A stretch of 64,000 nt of DNA. It comes from Bradyrhizobium arachidis. Lineage in GTDB: Bacteria > Pseudomonadota > Alphaproteobacteria > Rhizobiales > Xanthobacteraceae. The stretch's first letter is position 1. Every line of letters starts with the position of its first letter. Positions 8,671 to 17,264 of the stretch are shown here, piece after piece. The notes beneath the pieces were generated by a model, which did not search any database, had not been told where the DNA came from, and worked only from the letters and a program-made list of their open reading frames with translations. The stretch spans positions 4,650,001 to 4,714,000 of the forward strand of contig NZ_CP077970.1 in NCBI RefSeq assembly GCF_024758505.1, read 5' to 3'. A program made the translations under genes and the position numbers.

Positions 8671-8680
8671 GTATGCGATC

Positions 8681-9271
8681 ATGAGCAACCGCATCCTCGT
8701 CCTTTACGGCTCCTACCGTTCCGACCGCATGGGCATTCGCCTTGCGCATTTCGTCATCGAGCGCCTGCGCCGCCGCGGCGAGGACGTCGAGCTGATCGAC
8801 GCCAAGGCCATCGGCCTGCCGATGCTCGACCGCATGTACAAGGAACATCCCAAGGGCCAGGCGCCCGCGGCGCTGGAGAAGCTCGCGACCCAGATCCGGG
8901 AAGCCGACGGCTTCGTCTTCGTCACCGGCGAATATAATTGGGGCATCCAGCCCGGCCTGAAGAACCTCACCGATCATTTCCTGGAGGAGTGGTTCTGGCG
9001 GCCCGCGGCGATCGCGAGCTATTCCGCCGGCCGCTTCTCCGGCGCGCGTGCGGCGACCGCGTGGCACGGCACGCTGTCGGAAATGGGCATGGTGGTGGTG
9101 TCGAGCACGATCGCCGTCGGCCCGATCGCGCAGTCCTTGTCGGAGGCGGGCGAGCCGACCGGCGAGGGCGGTGCCGCGCTGGAGCGCGCCTTCCCCCGTT
9201 TTGCCGACGACCTTTTGTGGTGGGTCGAGGCCGCAAAAAGCCAGCGCGCCAGAAAGAAGCCGCCTTACTAA
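8681..9271 (+). CDS. NADPH-dependent FMN reductase family protein
   Basis: The 196-residue flavodoxin-fold protein has an N-terminal phosphate loop (LVLYGSYRSDRMG), the conserved segment VTGEYNWGIQPGLKNLTDHF, and a late FSGARAATAWHGTLSEMGM. These match the NADPH-dependent FMN reductase / chromate-quinone reductase family. It probably transfers electrons from NAD(P)H via FMN to quinones or metals in the cytoplasm. It is preceded by a class A repeat and followed by a class C repeat, so it is probably transcribed alone. Confidence 0.88.
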   Translation: MSNRILVLYGSYRSDRMGIRLAHFVIERLRRRGEDVELIDAKAIGLPMLDRMYKEHPKGQAPAALEKLATQIREADGFVFVTGEYNWGIQPGLKNLTDHFLEEWFWRPAAIASYSAGRFSGARAATAWHGTLSEMGMVVVSSTIAVGPIAQSLSEAGEPTGEGGAALERAFPRFADDLLWWVEAAKSQRARKKPPY

Positions 9272-9310
9272 GGCGCGATGAGATGGAACTGGCGCGGCAT
9301 TGACGCTGCA

Positions 9311-9440
9311 CCCTCTCCCCTTGTGGGAGAGGGTGGCTTCGCGAAAGCGAAGCTCCGCGCGCGAGCCGCTCGCATCGAGTTCGCTGAGAGAACCCCTCAT
9401 CCGGCGCTTCGCGCCACCTTCTCCCACAAGGGGAGAAGGA
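9311..9440. repeat. dispersed repeat, class C (two complementary hairpins)
   Basis: Two hairpins, CCCTCTCCCCTTGTGGGAGAGGG (9311-9333, given here as one site) and a close complement at 9418-9440, flank about 85 bp with further small palindromes. The pair forms a long imperfect dyad of REP type, common in Bradyrhizobium intergenic DNA. It may serve as transcription end for the two convergent genes. Confidence 0.75.
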
Positions 9441-9490
9441 AAATCGCGGTCACTGAACCAAACGCAATCAGGCTTGAACGAGTTGCGCGT

Positions 9491-11575
9491 TCAGGCGGCT
9501 CGCACCTCAGATAGGAAGCGGTTCACTTGTCCTGCGAGGTCGCGCGACTGTGTCGAGAGCTGCTCGGCCGCGCCCAGCACCTGGTTGGCGGCAGCACCGG
9601 TGTCGTCGGCGGCACGCTGCACGCCGGTGATGTTGCTGTTGACCTCCTGGGTGCCGCGGGAGGCCTCCTGGACGCTGCGCGAAATCTCCTTGGTCGCGGA
9701 ACCCTGCTCCTCGATTGCGGAGGCGATCGCAATCCCGATCTGGTCGATCTCGGCGATGACGTCGGCGACGTTGCGGATCGCCGCGACCGTCTCGTCGCTG
9801 GCGGTCTGGATTGCCGAGATCTGCTCGGAGATCTCTGTGGTGGCCTTCGCGGTCTGGCCGGCCAGCGATTTGACTTCGGAGGCGACCACGGCAAAGCCGC
9901 GGCCGGCATCGCCCGCGCGCGCGGCCTCGATGGTGGCGTTGAGCGCGAGCAGATTGGTCTGCTCGGCGATGCTCTGAATCAGCGTGACGACGTCGCCGAT
10001 CTTCTGGGCGCCTTCCGCGAGCGCGCGCGCCGTGTCGCCGGTGCGGCGGGCGTTGTCGACCGCGCGGGAGGCGATCTCGGTGCTTTGTGCGACCTGACGG
10101 GCGATCTCGGCGATCGAGGAGGTCAGTTCCTCCGTGGCACTCGCGACCGTCTGCACATTGGTCGAGGTCTGCTCGGACGCCGCGGCGACGACCGCGGCCT
10201 GGCTGTTGGTTGCCGATGCGGTCGAGGTCATCGACTGCGCCGTGCTCTCCATCGTGGCGGAGGCTGACGACAGGCCGCCGACGAGTTCGCCGACCTTGGT
10301 CTCGAAGCTACGGGTGAGCTCATCGAGCAACTGGGCGCGCCGCATCTTGCCGTCGTTCTCGGCCTGCTTCTCGGCGGCGAGCCGGTCGGCCCTGATCATG
10401 TTGTTCTTGAAGACCTGGACGGCGGCGGCCATGTCGCCGATCTCGTCGGAGCGCGCGGCACCGGGAATTTCACCGGCCATGTCGCCGCCCGCAAGGCTCG
10501 ACATCCGCGAGGTGAGGTTCACGATCGGTGCGCAGACGCGACGGCGGACCATCACGACGAGACCGATGCTGGCGACGAGCACTGCGGCGAGGCCGGCGAG
10601 CGCGATGGCAAAGCTCAGCCGCGCGGCCGAATAGGCCGAACCCAAGACCTGCTCGGCATTGTCGTAAAAGGCCTCGCGCACGCCGATGACGGCGCCCAAG
10701 CCGCGCTGCGAGCTCGCATAGAAGGTGTCGACCTCGATCTCGTATTTGCCGCTGGCGGCGCCGTCCTTGACCAGTTTGAGATCGCGGCCAAAGCCCTCGA
10801 CATAGTCGGTGTTCATCTTCTCCAGCGCGGAGGCGACGTTGGCCGGCGTCGTCGGATTGCCGCGCAGTTCCTGCAGCGACATCAGGATCTGGTCGTTGCG
10901 GCCCTGCGAGCGGGCGATGTCGGCCTTCTCGGCGTCCGTTGCCGCCTTCTTTGCGCCGACGAGGTTCTTGTGCAGGCTGGCGTTGAAACCGCCGACATCG
11001 CGCAGCGCCCAGGCGACGTTGGCGTAGCTCGCCTGCCGGTAGGCGTCGCCGTTGAGAATCGCCATGCGGCGGACCTGCTCGTTGAGCAGCGCGGTGACGC
11101 CGGCGTTGAACACGGCATTGTCGGCGACGATCTTCTTCGCCGCGTCCTTGCGCGCGTCGGCGGGGCCATCGATGGCTTTGTCGATGGACTCGCGCAAGGC
11201 GGCAAACTTCGCATTCAGCGCCTCGATCTGGCTTGCGATCGTGCCGCCGTCGTCGAGCGAGCCCGGCAGTTGCTCCTTGCGCACCGCATTCATCTTGTCG
11301 CGGGCGCCGTCGGTCAGCTTGCGCAGCTTCTCGTGCTCGGCGCGCTGGGCCGGATCCACAGTCGCGGGCCCGTAGAGGATGTTGGTCGCAAAGCCGCGCT
11401 CGGGGTTGAGATAGCGCGGGATGTCGCCGACCGCACGCACGATTCCAAGCCGGCTCTGCGCCTCCGCAACCCTGTCCATCGTCTGGTACCGGGAAACTGC
11501 GACATAGACGGCAAGGCCGCCGCCGACGGTCGAGAGCGAGACGATGGCGGCCGTCAGAAGCGTACCGATTTTCAT
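9491..11575 (-). CDS. methyl-accepting chemotaxis protein
   Basis: This transmembrane chemoreceptor of about 694 residues has TM1 close to the N-terminus ([22 protein letters not shown]), a large periplasmic sensor of about 290 residues, and TM2 ([22 protein letters not shown]). A HAMP linker ([13 protein letters not shown]) and a long helical signalling domain follow, with hairpin tip [29 protein letters not shown] sequence. The sensor is alanine- and asparagine-rich; the ligand is unknown. ATG 11575 is preferred; a TTG at 11617 in frame would add 14 residues. No che genes are adjacent. Confidence 0.92.
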   Translation of the reverse strand: MKIGTLLTAAIVSLSTVGGGLAVYVAVSRYQTMDRVAEAQSRLGIVRAVGDIPRYLNPERGFATNILYGPATVDPAQRAEHEKLRKLTDGARDKMNAVRKEQLPGSLDDGGTIASQIEALNAKFAALRESIDKAIDGPADARKDAAKKIVADNAVFNAGVTALLNEQVRRMAILNGDAYRQASYANVAWALRDVGGFNASLHKNLVGAKKAATDAEKADIARSQGRNDQILMSLQELRGNPTTPANVASALEKMNTDYVEGFGRDLKLVKDGAASGKYEIEVDTFYASSQRGLGAVIGVREAFYDNAEQVLGSAYSAARLSFAIALAGLAAVLVASIGLVVMVRRRVCAPIVNLTSRMSSLAGGDMAGEIPGAARSDEIGDMAAAVQVFKNNMIRADRLAAEKQAENDGKMRRAQLLDELTRSFETKVGELVGGLSSASATMESTAQSMTSTASATNSQAAVVAAASEQTSTNVQTVASATEELTSSIAEIARQVAQSTEIASRAVDNARRTGDTARALAEGAQKIGDVVTLIQSIAEQTNLLALNATIEAARAGDAGRGFAVVASEVKSLAGQTAKATTEISEQISAIQTASDETVAAIRNVADVIAEIDQIGIAIASAIEEQGSATKEISRSVQEASRGTQEVNSNITGVQRAADDTGAAANQVLGAAEQLSTQSRDLAGQVNRFLSEVRAA

Positions 11576-11673
11576 GATGGGTCCGGCCAATTTGCTGCGG
11601 GCGAAAAAGCGCCGCAACGATAGGTTGGCCGGATTAATCCTGGGTTTACGGTCGCCGCCGCGGCGACCTGAGT

Positions 11674-12456
11674 CTAGGCATAGGTCGCCGTCACCGTTCC
11701 GAAGGGCCCGTAGTCGGCCGTATAGGTCTCGCCGGCCTTGGGCCGCAGCATGCCCGTCAGCGTTCCCGTGCTGATGGTCTGGCCCGCCTTCAACCCGATA
11801 CCGGTGCGCGACAGTTCGTTGGCGAGCCAGGCGAGGGGGACCATGGGATGATCGAGGGCGGCGGCCGCGCTGCCGCGCCGGCGCGGCGTGCCGTTGGAAC
11901 TCAGCACCACCTCCTGTGCCGCGATATCACGGTCGCGCCAGTCGGCGATGGCTTCACCAATCACGATGGTGCCGGAGCCCGCGCCGTCAGCCAGGATCGC
12001 CGGCATCGGCGGGAAGGCTGCATCGTGCACGAAGCGGCATTCGGCAAGCTCGATGCCCGGATGGAGTGAAGCGACGGCCTCGGTGACCTCGGCGACGGAG
12101 TAGGGTTTTACGCGGGGCGGCAGGTCGGCGCCGAGACGGGCCTGGTATTCGACTTCCGGAATCGGGCTGCATTGCCGCGCGTGCTCGACGCGCCCGGGCG
12201 AGGCCATGAGGGGCACGAGCACGCGACCGTAGATCGGCGATGAGGTCCGCAATTGCTTTTGCAACTCGGCCTTCATGCCGGCGATCTTCCAGCCCACGAC
12301 CTCCCAGCCCAGCTCCTCCTCGACCATCCGTGCGACGCGATAGGCCGTCTCCGCATCCGGCGGCACGAGACGCTCCTCCAGGCCGCTTTGCTGATGGCCC
12401 TCGCGGCGAAGGTTTGCGAGATGGCGTGCGAGCTCGCGCTGCCGGCTGATATCCAT
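11674..12456 (-). CDS. FAH-family hydratase/decarboxylase (2-keto-4-pentenoate hydratase-like)
   Basis: The 260-residue protein matches the hydratase/decarboxylase branch of the fumarylacetoacetase family: [23 protein letters not shown], the metal-binding region with PEVEYQARL and GIELAECRF, and [25 protein letters not shown]. Relatives hydrate 2-hydroxypenta-2,4-dienoate or decarboxylate 4-oxalocrotonate in meta-cleavage pathways. It lies 15 bp downstream of the tetR gene on the same strand. The divergent operon encodes a tautomerase and a crotonase, which fits a ring-cleavage-type catabolic unit. Confidence 0.82.
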   Translation of the reverse strand: MDISRQRELARHLANLRREGHQQSGLEERLVPPDAETAYRVARMVEEELGWEVVGWKIAGMKAELQKQLRTSSPIYGRVLVPLMASPGRVEHARQCSPIPEVEYQARLGADLPPRVKPYSVAEVTEAVASLHPGIELAECRFVHDAAFPPMPAILADGAGSGTIVIGEAIADWRDRDIAAQEVVLSSNGTPRRRGSAAAALDHPMVPLAWLANELSRTGIGLKAGQTISTGTLTGMLRPKAGETYTADYGPFGTVTATYA

Positions 12457-12471
12457 CGGCGTCTCCCGTTT

Positions 12472-13092
12472 TTATTCTGATGTTTGGCTGAGCGTGTCGG
12501 ACAGGATCAGCTCGAGCTCCTGCTGCACCTGATCAAGCGGCAACGCGCTGCGTGCCGCGCGGCATAGCGCGACCGTACCCTCGATGGACGCGACGACGAG
12601 CGTCGCAAGCCGTTTTGCGCGCGGCGCCGGCAAGCCCTCGCGCCGGAGCGCCGCGTGCATGATCTTCTGCCAGTCGGCGAACACGCCGTTGGCGAGATCG
12701 AGCAGATGGTCTTGCGCGGCCGCGTCGAGCGCCTCGGCCTTGTCGGAGGGCTCGCCGACATAGTGATCGACCGCGACCGCAAGAACGGGGCAGCCGGCCT
12801 CGAACTCCGTCGTCACTAGCCGACGGCGCCAGGATACTACGAAGGCCTTTAGCCCTGCGATGGCGCCGAGCTCGTTGAGTGATTTTTCCAAGGGAATGGA
12901 GACCTGCTTTCCGGCGAACATCACAGCTTCCGCGATCAGTTGCGGCTTGCCGTCGGGGAAGTGATGGCCGATCGAGCCGCGCGGCGTCGCGGTGTGGCGG
13001 ACGACGTCGCGCATGCTGGTGGCGTTGACGCCGCGACGGCTCATCAGGTCGGCGGCGCCGGCAATCATCTTGTTTCGTGTGGTGGAATTCAT
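12472..13092 (-). CDS. TetR family transcriptional regulator
   Basis: The 206-residue product has an N-terminal TetR helix-turn-helix (AADLMSRRGVNATSMRDVVRHTATPRGSIGHHFPDGK) and a helical ligand-binding domain. It is divergent from the tautomerase gene and co-directional with the FAH-family gene 15 bp downstream. Two closely related 16-bp palindromes at 13121-13136 and 13155-13170 lie in the divergent promoter. I infer that it represses both sides and itself, and is released by a pathway intermediate. Confidence 0.88.
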   Translation of the reverse strand: MNSTTRNKMIAGAADLMSRRGVNATSMRDVVRHTATPRGSIGHHFPDGKPQLIAEAVMFAGKQVSIPLEKSLNELGAIAGLKAFVVSWRRRLVTTEFEAGCPVLAVAVDHYVGEPSDKAEALDAAAQDHLLDLANGVFADWQKIMHAALRREGLPAPRAKRLATLVVASIEGTVALCRAARSALPLDQVQQELELILSDTLSQTSE

Positions 13093-13120
13093 CTGGTCAT
13101 CCGGATGTCATGCCGTCGAA

Positions 13121-13136
13121 TATGACGCTTGACATA
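13121..13136. promoter_or_regulatory. putative TetR operator O1
   Basis: TATGACGCTTGACATA. Its reverse complement matches O2 (13155-13170) at 14 of 16 positions. It covers a good -35 element TTGACA (13129-13134) for the tautomerase operon. Confidence 0.6.
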
Positions 13137-13154
13137 GTAGGGCGGGCGATGAAG

Positions 13155-13170
13155 TATGACAAGTGTCATA
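13155..13170. promoter_or_regulatory. putative TetR operator O2
   Basis: TATGACAAGTGTCATA is a perfect 7-bp dyad with a 2-bp centre, 34 bp centre-to-centre from O1. It lies 15 bp before the tautomerase GTG start and covers the expected -10 region. Confidence 0.65.
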
Positions 13171-13184
13171 TAACGGAGCCTGAC

Positions 13185-13667
13185 GTGACCATCATTACCG
13201 TGACTGCGCCCACAGGTAGGCTTGGCCTCGACCAGCGCCGCCGCCTTGCCGGGAGCCTGACGGATGCGGTGCTCGAGCCCGAAGTGGGGCAGCTTGCGCC
13301 GGCTGCGCGGCCCGGCTTTCAGGTGCATTTCCATGAACTGCCCGCCGACTGCATGGCGATCGGCGGCCGGCTTTTGTCCGAGCAGGAGACACCGAGCGAC
13401 ATCATCACTATCAACGTCGCGGTCATGAACGCGGCCTGGCCCGCCGATGTGCGCGCGCAGGTGATCCGCAATTTGCTGGCGCGGCTTGCCGAGGCCTGCG
13501 GCATGGAAAAGCCATCGCCGACCTGGTGGGTCAACTTCGGGATCATCGAGGAGGGAAGCTGGGGCTCGCGCGGCAACGTGCTTTCGATCCTGCAACTGCT
13601 CGAGAGCGGCGTGTTCACGCCCGAGCGGATCGCGGCGATCCGCGCCGCCATGGCAGCGCCGGTCTGA
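13185..13667 (+). CDS. tautomerase family protein
   Basis: The 160-residue product begins VTIITVTAPTGRLGLDQRRRLAGSLTDAVL, the N-terminal pattern of a 4-oxalocrotonate-tautomerase/MIF superfamily member. Later it has VHFHELPADCMAIGG and NVAVMNAAWPADVRAQVIRNLLARLAEACG, which look like the second beta-alpha-beta unit. The usual catalytic Pro after Met is not the second residue with this start; a proline lies at position 9, so activity should not be assumed. GTG at 13185 has GGAG six bases upstream. An ATG at 13149 would place operator O2 inside the gene. Confidence 0.75.
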   Translation: MTIITVTAPTGRLGLDQRRRLAGSLTDAVLEPEVGQLAPAARPGFQVHFHELPADCMAIGGRLLSEQETPSDIITINVAVMNAAWPADVRAQVIRNLLARLAEACGMEKPSPTWWVNFGIIEEGSWGSRGNVLSILQLLESGVFTPERIAAIRAAMAAPV

Positions 13668-13714
13668 CGCTCGCCGACATATCGGAAATTCAAACGCAAA
13701 GCAGGGAGCAAGAC

Positions 13715-14491
13715 ATGTCCGAAGGACAGATCCGCAGCGAGGCCCATGGCCACATCTTCAAGATCATCATCGACAATCCCGCGAAGAAAAACTCCTTCAC
13801 GCCGCTCATGATGGAGCAGCTCTCCGATGCGTTGACCGAGCTGCACAACAACGAGACCTATTGGGTCGGCGTCGTCTGCGCCGAAGGCAAGGACTTTACC
13901 GCCGGTCTCGACATGCCAAAATTCTTCGGCCCGACGGCGGAGAAGCGCAATATCAGGGACGGCAACGTCGATCCCTTTGGCCTCAGCAAGCGTTGTAAAA
14001 AACCTGTAGTCACGGCGGTGCAGGGCATCGTCTTCACCATCGGCATCGAGCTGATGCTCGCCGGCGACATCGTGGTGGCGACCGAGGATGCGCGCTTCTG
14101 CCAGATGGAATCCAAGCGCGGCATCGCCCCGCTCGGCGGCGCGCATTTCCGCTTCCTGTCGCGCGCCGGCTGGGGCGATGCGATGTACCATCTGTTCCTG
14201 TGCGACGAGTTTTCAGCGCAACGTGCGCGCGAAATCGGCCTCGTGCAGGAGGTTGTGCCGGCGGGCCAGCAGATCGAGCGTGCCATGGCGCTCGCCGAGA
14301 TCATCGCGCGCAACGCTCCGCTCGGCATCCAGGTCACCAAGGAGGCGGCGGCCAAATATATCGAAGGCGGGGAGGCGGCGGCGATCGCCTATATTCCAAA
14401 GATCAAAGATCGCGTTCTCAACAGCGCCGACGCCCGCGAAGGCATCCAGTCCTTCATCGAGCGACGGGCCGCGGTTTTTCAGGGCCGCTGA
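13715..14491 (+). CDS. enoyl-CoA hydratase/isomerase (crotonase) family protein
   Basis: The 258-residue crotonase-fold protein has the acyl-CoA oxyanion region GVVCAEGKDFTAGLDMPKF and the second oxyanion/active-site segment KPVVTAVQGIVFTIGIELMLAGDIVVATEDARF. ESKRGIAPLGG follows. It probably hydrates or isomerises an acyl-CoA. ATG 13715 has GGGAG seven bases upstream. It is 47 bp after the tautomerase gene and probably in its operon under the TetR regulator. Its last 13 bases overlap the convergent DUF1810 gene. Confidence 0.88.
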   Translation: MSEGQIRSEAHGHIFKIIIDNPAKKNSFTPLMMEQLSDALTELHNNETYWVGVVCAEGKDFTAGLDMPKFFGPTAEKRNIRDGNVDPFGLSKRCKKPVVTAVQGIVFTIGIELMLAGDIVVATEDARFCQMESKRGIAPLGGAHFRFLSRAGWGDAMYHLFLCDEFSAQRAREIGLVQEVVPAGQQIERAMALAEIIARNAPLGIQVTKEAAAKYIEGGEAAAIAYIPKIKDRVLNSADAREGIQSFIERRAAVFQGR

Positions 14492-14916
14492 TCGAGCCTC
14501 GCCAGGATCTCCAGCGTCGCCCCATCGCGCTCGCCGCCAAAATATTTGGCGAGCGTGCGGTCGAACACTGGTTCGTCCGAGACCGCCGCGAACAGCGTCA
14601 TCGAGGAACGGAGCTTGACGTCGTCGGGCGAGCCCATGATGGCGTTGATGGTCCGGTCCCTCACCGCAAGGACGAGGCCGGTGCATTCGACCAGCCGCGA
14701 GCCGAGGAGGGGGTGCGCAAGATAGGCCTCGGCCTCCCTGCGGGAGCCGATGGCATAGCGCTGCGACAAGGCGCTGAAGCCGAGGCCTGTGACCTGCGGG
14801 AAGATGTACCACATCCAGTGGCTCCGCTTCCGGCCGTCGGCGAGTTCGGCCAAAACCCTGGGATAGACCCCGTCCTGGGCCTCGACGAAGCGATTCAGGT
14901 CGAAAGTTGCGGTCAT
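14479..14916 (-). CDS. DUF1810 family protein
   Basis: The 145-residue protein has the DUF1810 signatures DLNRFVEAQDGVYPRVLAEL, RKRSHWMWYIFPQ, GLGFSALSQRYAI and AYLAHPLLGSRL. It has no signal peptide or membrane segment. The family is widespread but its biochemical role is unknown. The 3' end overlaps the crotonase gene by 13 bp in convergent orientation. Confidence 0.87.
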   Translation of the reverse strand: MTATFDLNRFVEAQDGVYPRVLAELADGRKRSHWMWYIFPQVTGLGFSALSQRYAIGSRREAEAYLAHPLLGSRLVECTGLVLAVRDRTINAIMGSPDDVKLRSSMTLFAAVSDEPVFDRTLAKYFGGERDGATLEILARLDQRP

Positions 14917-15038
14917 TGGCTACCTCGGCCCCCTCTGTGGTCGCGATTATGCCTCACTTTTGGACGCTGATATGGTAGCTGGTATAGAGTCTCGACGGGG
15001 TTGGGCACCCCGGGGGTTCGGGTCGATTTGGGGATCTG

Positions 15039-16088
15039 ATGGTTTCCGACGCAAGGCATGCCGAAAGGCTGTTGTCGCGCCGCCGCAGTATCGGGCGGGG
15101 GGAGACCATTCTGCTGTCGCTCGCCGCGATGGCGCTGTCGCTCGGCGCGGCCGCCTGGATCGCCGACCTCGGTTCGAGCACGCCCTTTGCCACCGCCGCC
15201 CTGACCCCGGGCCCCCAAGCCTCGTTTGCCGACCGCTTTGCCCCGCCGATGGCGAGCGCGCCGGCCGGCCCCGATTCCAGCATTCGGCCGCTTGAGCGTT
15301 CGGCGGTCAGCGCGTTCCGCCTCAAGCTCCAGGATGCCAAGGCGCTCCTGGCCCAGCAGCTGCTCTACCAGGACTGGCGCGCGGGCCTTTCCGAAGATAC
15401 CGATGACGACGACGCGCCGGCCGAGGACGCCAGGCAACCGGTGCAGAAGACCGACATCCCGATGCCGCGGTCGCGGCCGGCCCAAGCCGATATTGCGGCC
15501 CAGATCGCGTCCAGCCAGGCCTTTGCCAGCACAACGCCCGCGACCGACAACCGCACGATGCTGCAAAAGCTGGGCGATTTGTGGCCCGGGAAGATCCGAC
15601 TGGCGTCGCTGACGCCGGGCGACGGTCTATTCCGCAAGGGGCCTGACCTCGCCGCCCTCGGCTATGATTCCCAGACCGCGGTCTACGACATCTCGGCGCG
15701 GGCGGTGTACCTGCCGGGTGGTCTTGTCCTGGAGGCGCATTCGGGCATGGGCAACCTGAAGGACGATCCGGATCACGTGGACAAGCGCATGGTCGGTGCC
15801 ACACCGCCGGCCACCTACGACCTGAAGCCGCGCGAAAAACTGTTCCACGGCGTGCGGGCCCTGCGCATGACTCCGGCCGAGGGCAGCAGCGCGCTCGGGC
15901 GCGTCGGCCTGTTGACCCACAGCTACATGCTCGGGCCGGGCGGCGATTCCAACGGCTGTGTTTCCATCAAGGACTACGAACGGTTCCTAAAGGCCTACGA
16001 CAATGGCGAGTTCAGCCGCCTCGTCGTCGTGCCGAACCTGAGCGGCGCGACGTCGGCGTCGAAGCGCGCCACGTCGTCGGACTCCTGA
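15039..16088 (+). CDS. DUF2778 (Tlde1-like) domain protein with N-terminal membrane anchor
   Basis: The 349-residue protein has a hydrophobic segment at about residues 23-43 (ILLSLAAMALSLGAAAWIADL), then a long Pro/Ala-rich linker. The C-terminal DUF2778 domain (about 225-335) shows LPGGLVLEAHSGMG, MVGATPPATYDL and SNGCVSIKDYERF. The SNGCVS cysteine and preceding His resemble L,D-transpeptidase active sites. In Salmonella, Tlde1 of this family cuts or exchanges peptidoglycan peptides. Here the membrane anchor and lack of T6SS genes favour a cell-wall role. Confidence 0.8.
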   Translation: MVSDARHAERLLSRRRSIGRGETILLSLAAMALSLGAAAWIADLGSSTPFATAALTPGPQASFADRFAPPMASAPAGPDSSIRPLERSAVSAFRLKLQDAKALLAQQLLYQDWRAGLSEDTDDDDAPAEDARQPVQKTDIPMPRSRPAQADIAAQIASSQAFASTTPATDNRTMLQKLGDLWPGKIRLASLTPGDGLFRKGPDLAALGYDSQTAVYDISARAVYLPGGLVLEAHSGMGNLKDDPDHVDKRMVGATPPATYDLKPREKLFHGVRALRMTPAEGSSALGRVGLLTHSYMLGPGGDSNGCVSIKDYERFLKAYDNGEFSRLVVVPNLSGATSASKRATSSDS

Positions 16089-16152
16089 GCTTCATCGGAA
16101 CGGCTTGCCTACATTGTCGTTTCGTTAAGCCGTCCTCCTCCAGAAGCAGCGT

Positions 16153-16410
16153 ATGAGCGATCCGTCCAATTCCGAAACCCCGCTGCGCACCACGTTCAAG
16201 ATCCGCCTGAACGGCGACACGCTGGCGATTGCGACCGTCGGCCAAGCTTATCAGTTCCTCACCAATTTCAACTCGGTCGAGTGGATGGAATTCCGCACGC
16301 TGCATGACGAGGCTGTCGCAGCGCTCGAAGGCGCCGCCGAGAACGCGATGCTCTCGGTGCAGGCGACGAATGCCGTCCGCGCGCTGTTCGTGAGCGCGAA
16401 GCTGCTGTGA
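16153..16410 (+). CDS. DUF982-type small protein
   Basis: The 85-residue soluble product resembles the rhizobial DUF982 family: an N-terminal strand pair (FKIRLNGDTLAIATVGQAYQFL) followed by a helical half ending VQATNAVRALFVSAKLL. Function is unknown. Its start has no strong ribosome binding site. A class D repeat follows directly. Confidence 0.7.
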   Translation: MSDPSNSETPLRTTFKIRLNGDTLAIATVGQAYQFLTNFNSVEWMEFRTLHDEAVAALEGAAENAMLSVQATNAVRALFVSAKLL

Positions 16411-16420
16411 GTACGGGTCT

Positions 16421-16555
16421 GTCACCGTCACCCTGAGGTGGCCGCTTCTTCAGCGGCCCTCGAAGGGCGACGGCCCGGCTGCATCGGGGCCGTTCATCCT
16501 TCGAGGCTCCCGCACGGCGCATTTGCGCCGCGCACTCGCACCTCAGGATGACGGG
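16421..16555. repeat. dispersed repeat, class D
   Basis: A long imperfect inverted repeat has ends CCGTCACCCTGAGGTG and CACCTCAGGATGACGG. It contains inner hairpins CGCTTCTTCAGCGG and GCACGGCGCATTTGCGCCGCGC. It is an intergenic palindromic element of a kind common in Bradyrhizobium. Confidence 0.75.
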
Positions 16556-16653
16556 TTGGCACGGGCTTCGTCCTCACCCCGGCGAAATCTCGAACCACAT
16601 TCCGCATCACTGCGACGAACACCCGGACCATCATTGGGCAGGGAGCGTGTCGC

Positions 16654-17163
16654 ATGGACCTCGCAAAATTCATTTCCGGTATCGACTGCGGCGACGCGCC
16701 AAAACCGACGGCGGCGGCGCTGGAGGAGTTTGAGACGCGGATCGGCTGCCGATTGCCGGAAGACTATCGCCTGTTCCTGCTAACCTGCGCCGGCGGCTAT
16801 TGCGAAGGCCCTGCGGACTTCAACTGGCCGCACGGGGATTGGGCCGGTGCCGTCCAGATGGTCGGCGGATTGCGGCAGGACAATCCCGACAGTTCGCTGC
16901 TCCAGGTGCGCACGACGCCGCAATGGCCGACCGTGGACGAGCTGCTCTGGATCATGTGCGATCACGGCGGCAACCCCATCTGCATGACGATCGATCCCGC
17001 GCATTTTGGCCAGATCTGGTTCGTCGACCACGAAGTCGCCGAGTACGACAAGCCATGGACCCTGGCCGAGGCGATGTCGGATAATTGGGGCTATGTCTTG
17101 CCGCTCGCGCCATCATTCAGCGAATTCATCGCTGGACTCTACGAGGACGGCGACGCGGCCTGA
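16654..17163 (+). CDS. SMI1/KNR4 (SUKH) family protein
   Basis: The 169-residue product has the SUKH pattern: LEEFETRIGCRLPEDYRLFLLTCAGG near the N-terminus, WIMCDHGGNPICMTID with GQIWFVDHE in the centre, and FSEFIAGLYED at the end. Many SUKH proteins are immunity factors against polymorphic or contact-dependent toxins; others are regulatory. No toxin gene is adjacent, so it could be an orphan immunity protein. It starts with ATG after GGGAGCG. Confidence 0.83.
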   Translation: MDLAKFISGIDCGDAPKPTAAALEEFETRIGCRLPEDYRLFLLTCAGGYCEGPADFNWPHGDWAGAVQMVGGLRQDNPDSSLLQVRTTPQWPTVDELLWIMCDHGGNPICMTIDPAHFGQIWFVDHEVAEYDKPWTLAEAMSDNWGYVLPLAPSFSEFIAGLYEDGDAA

Positions 17164-17264
17164 TTCGCCTGCGTACGGCCGTGTGGACGACGCCATTGCC
17201 GGCCCTTGTTGCGCTCGACGGGCCCCGATCGGGTTGTTAATCCCGCTCTCCGCTGGGGGAGAGT

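Noticed and set aside
7604..9427. Long minus-strand ORF (607 codons) over the AraC and FMN-reductase genes
   Set aside because: The plus-strand genes have clear domains. The minus frame is Arg/Ala-rich, crosses two repeats, and is an antisense shadow of GC-rich coding DNA.
11626..11650. Possible CtrA site upstream of the chemoreceptor (TTAA-N7-TTTA)
   Set aside because: One base off the consensus in the second half. Not strong enough without other support.
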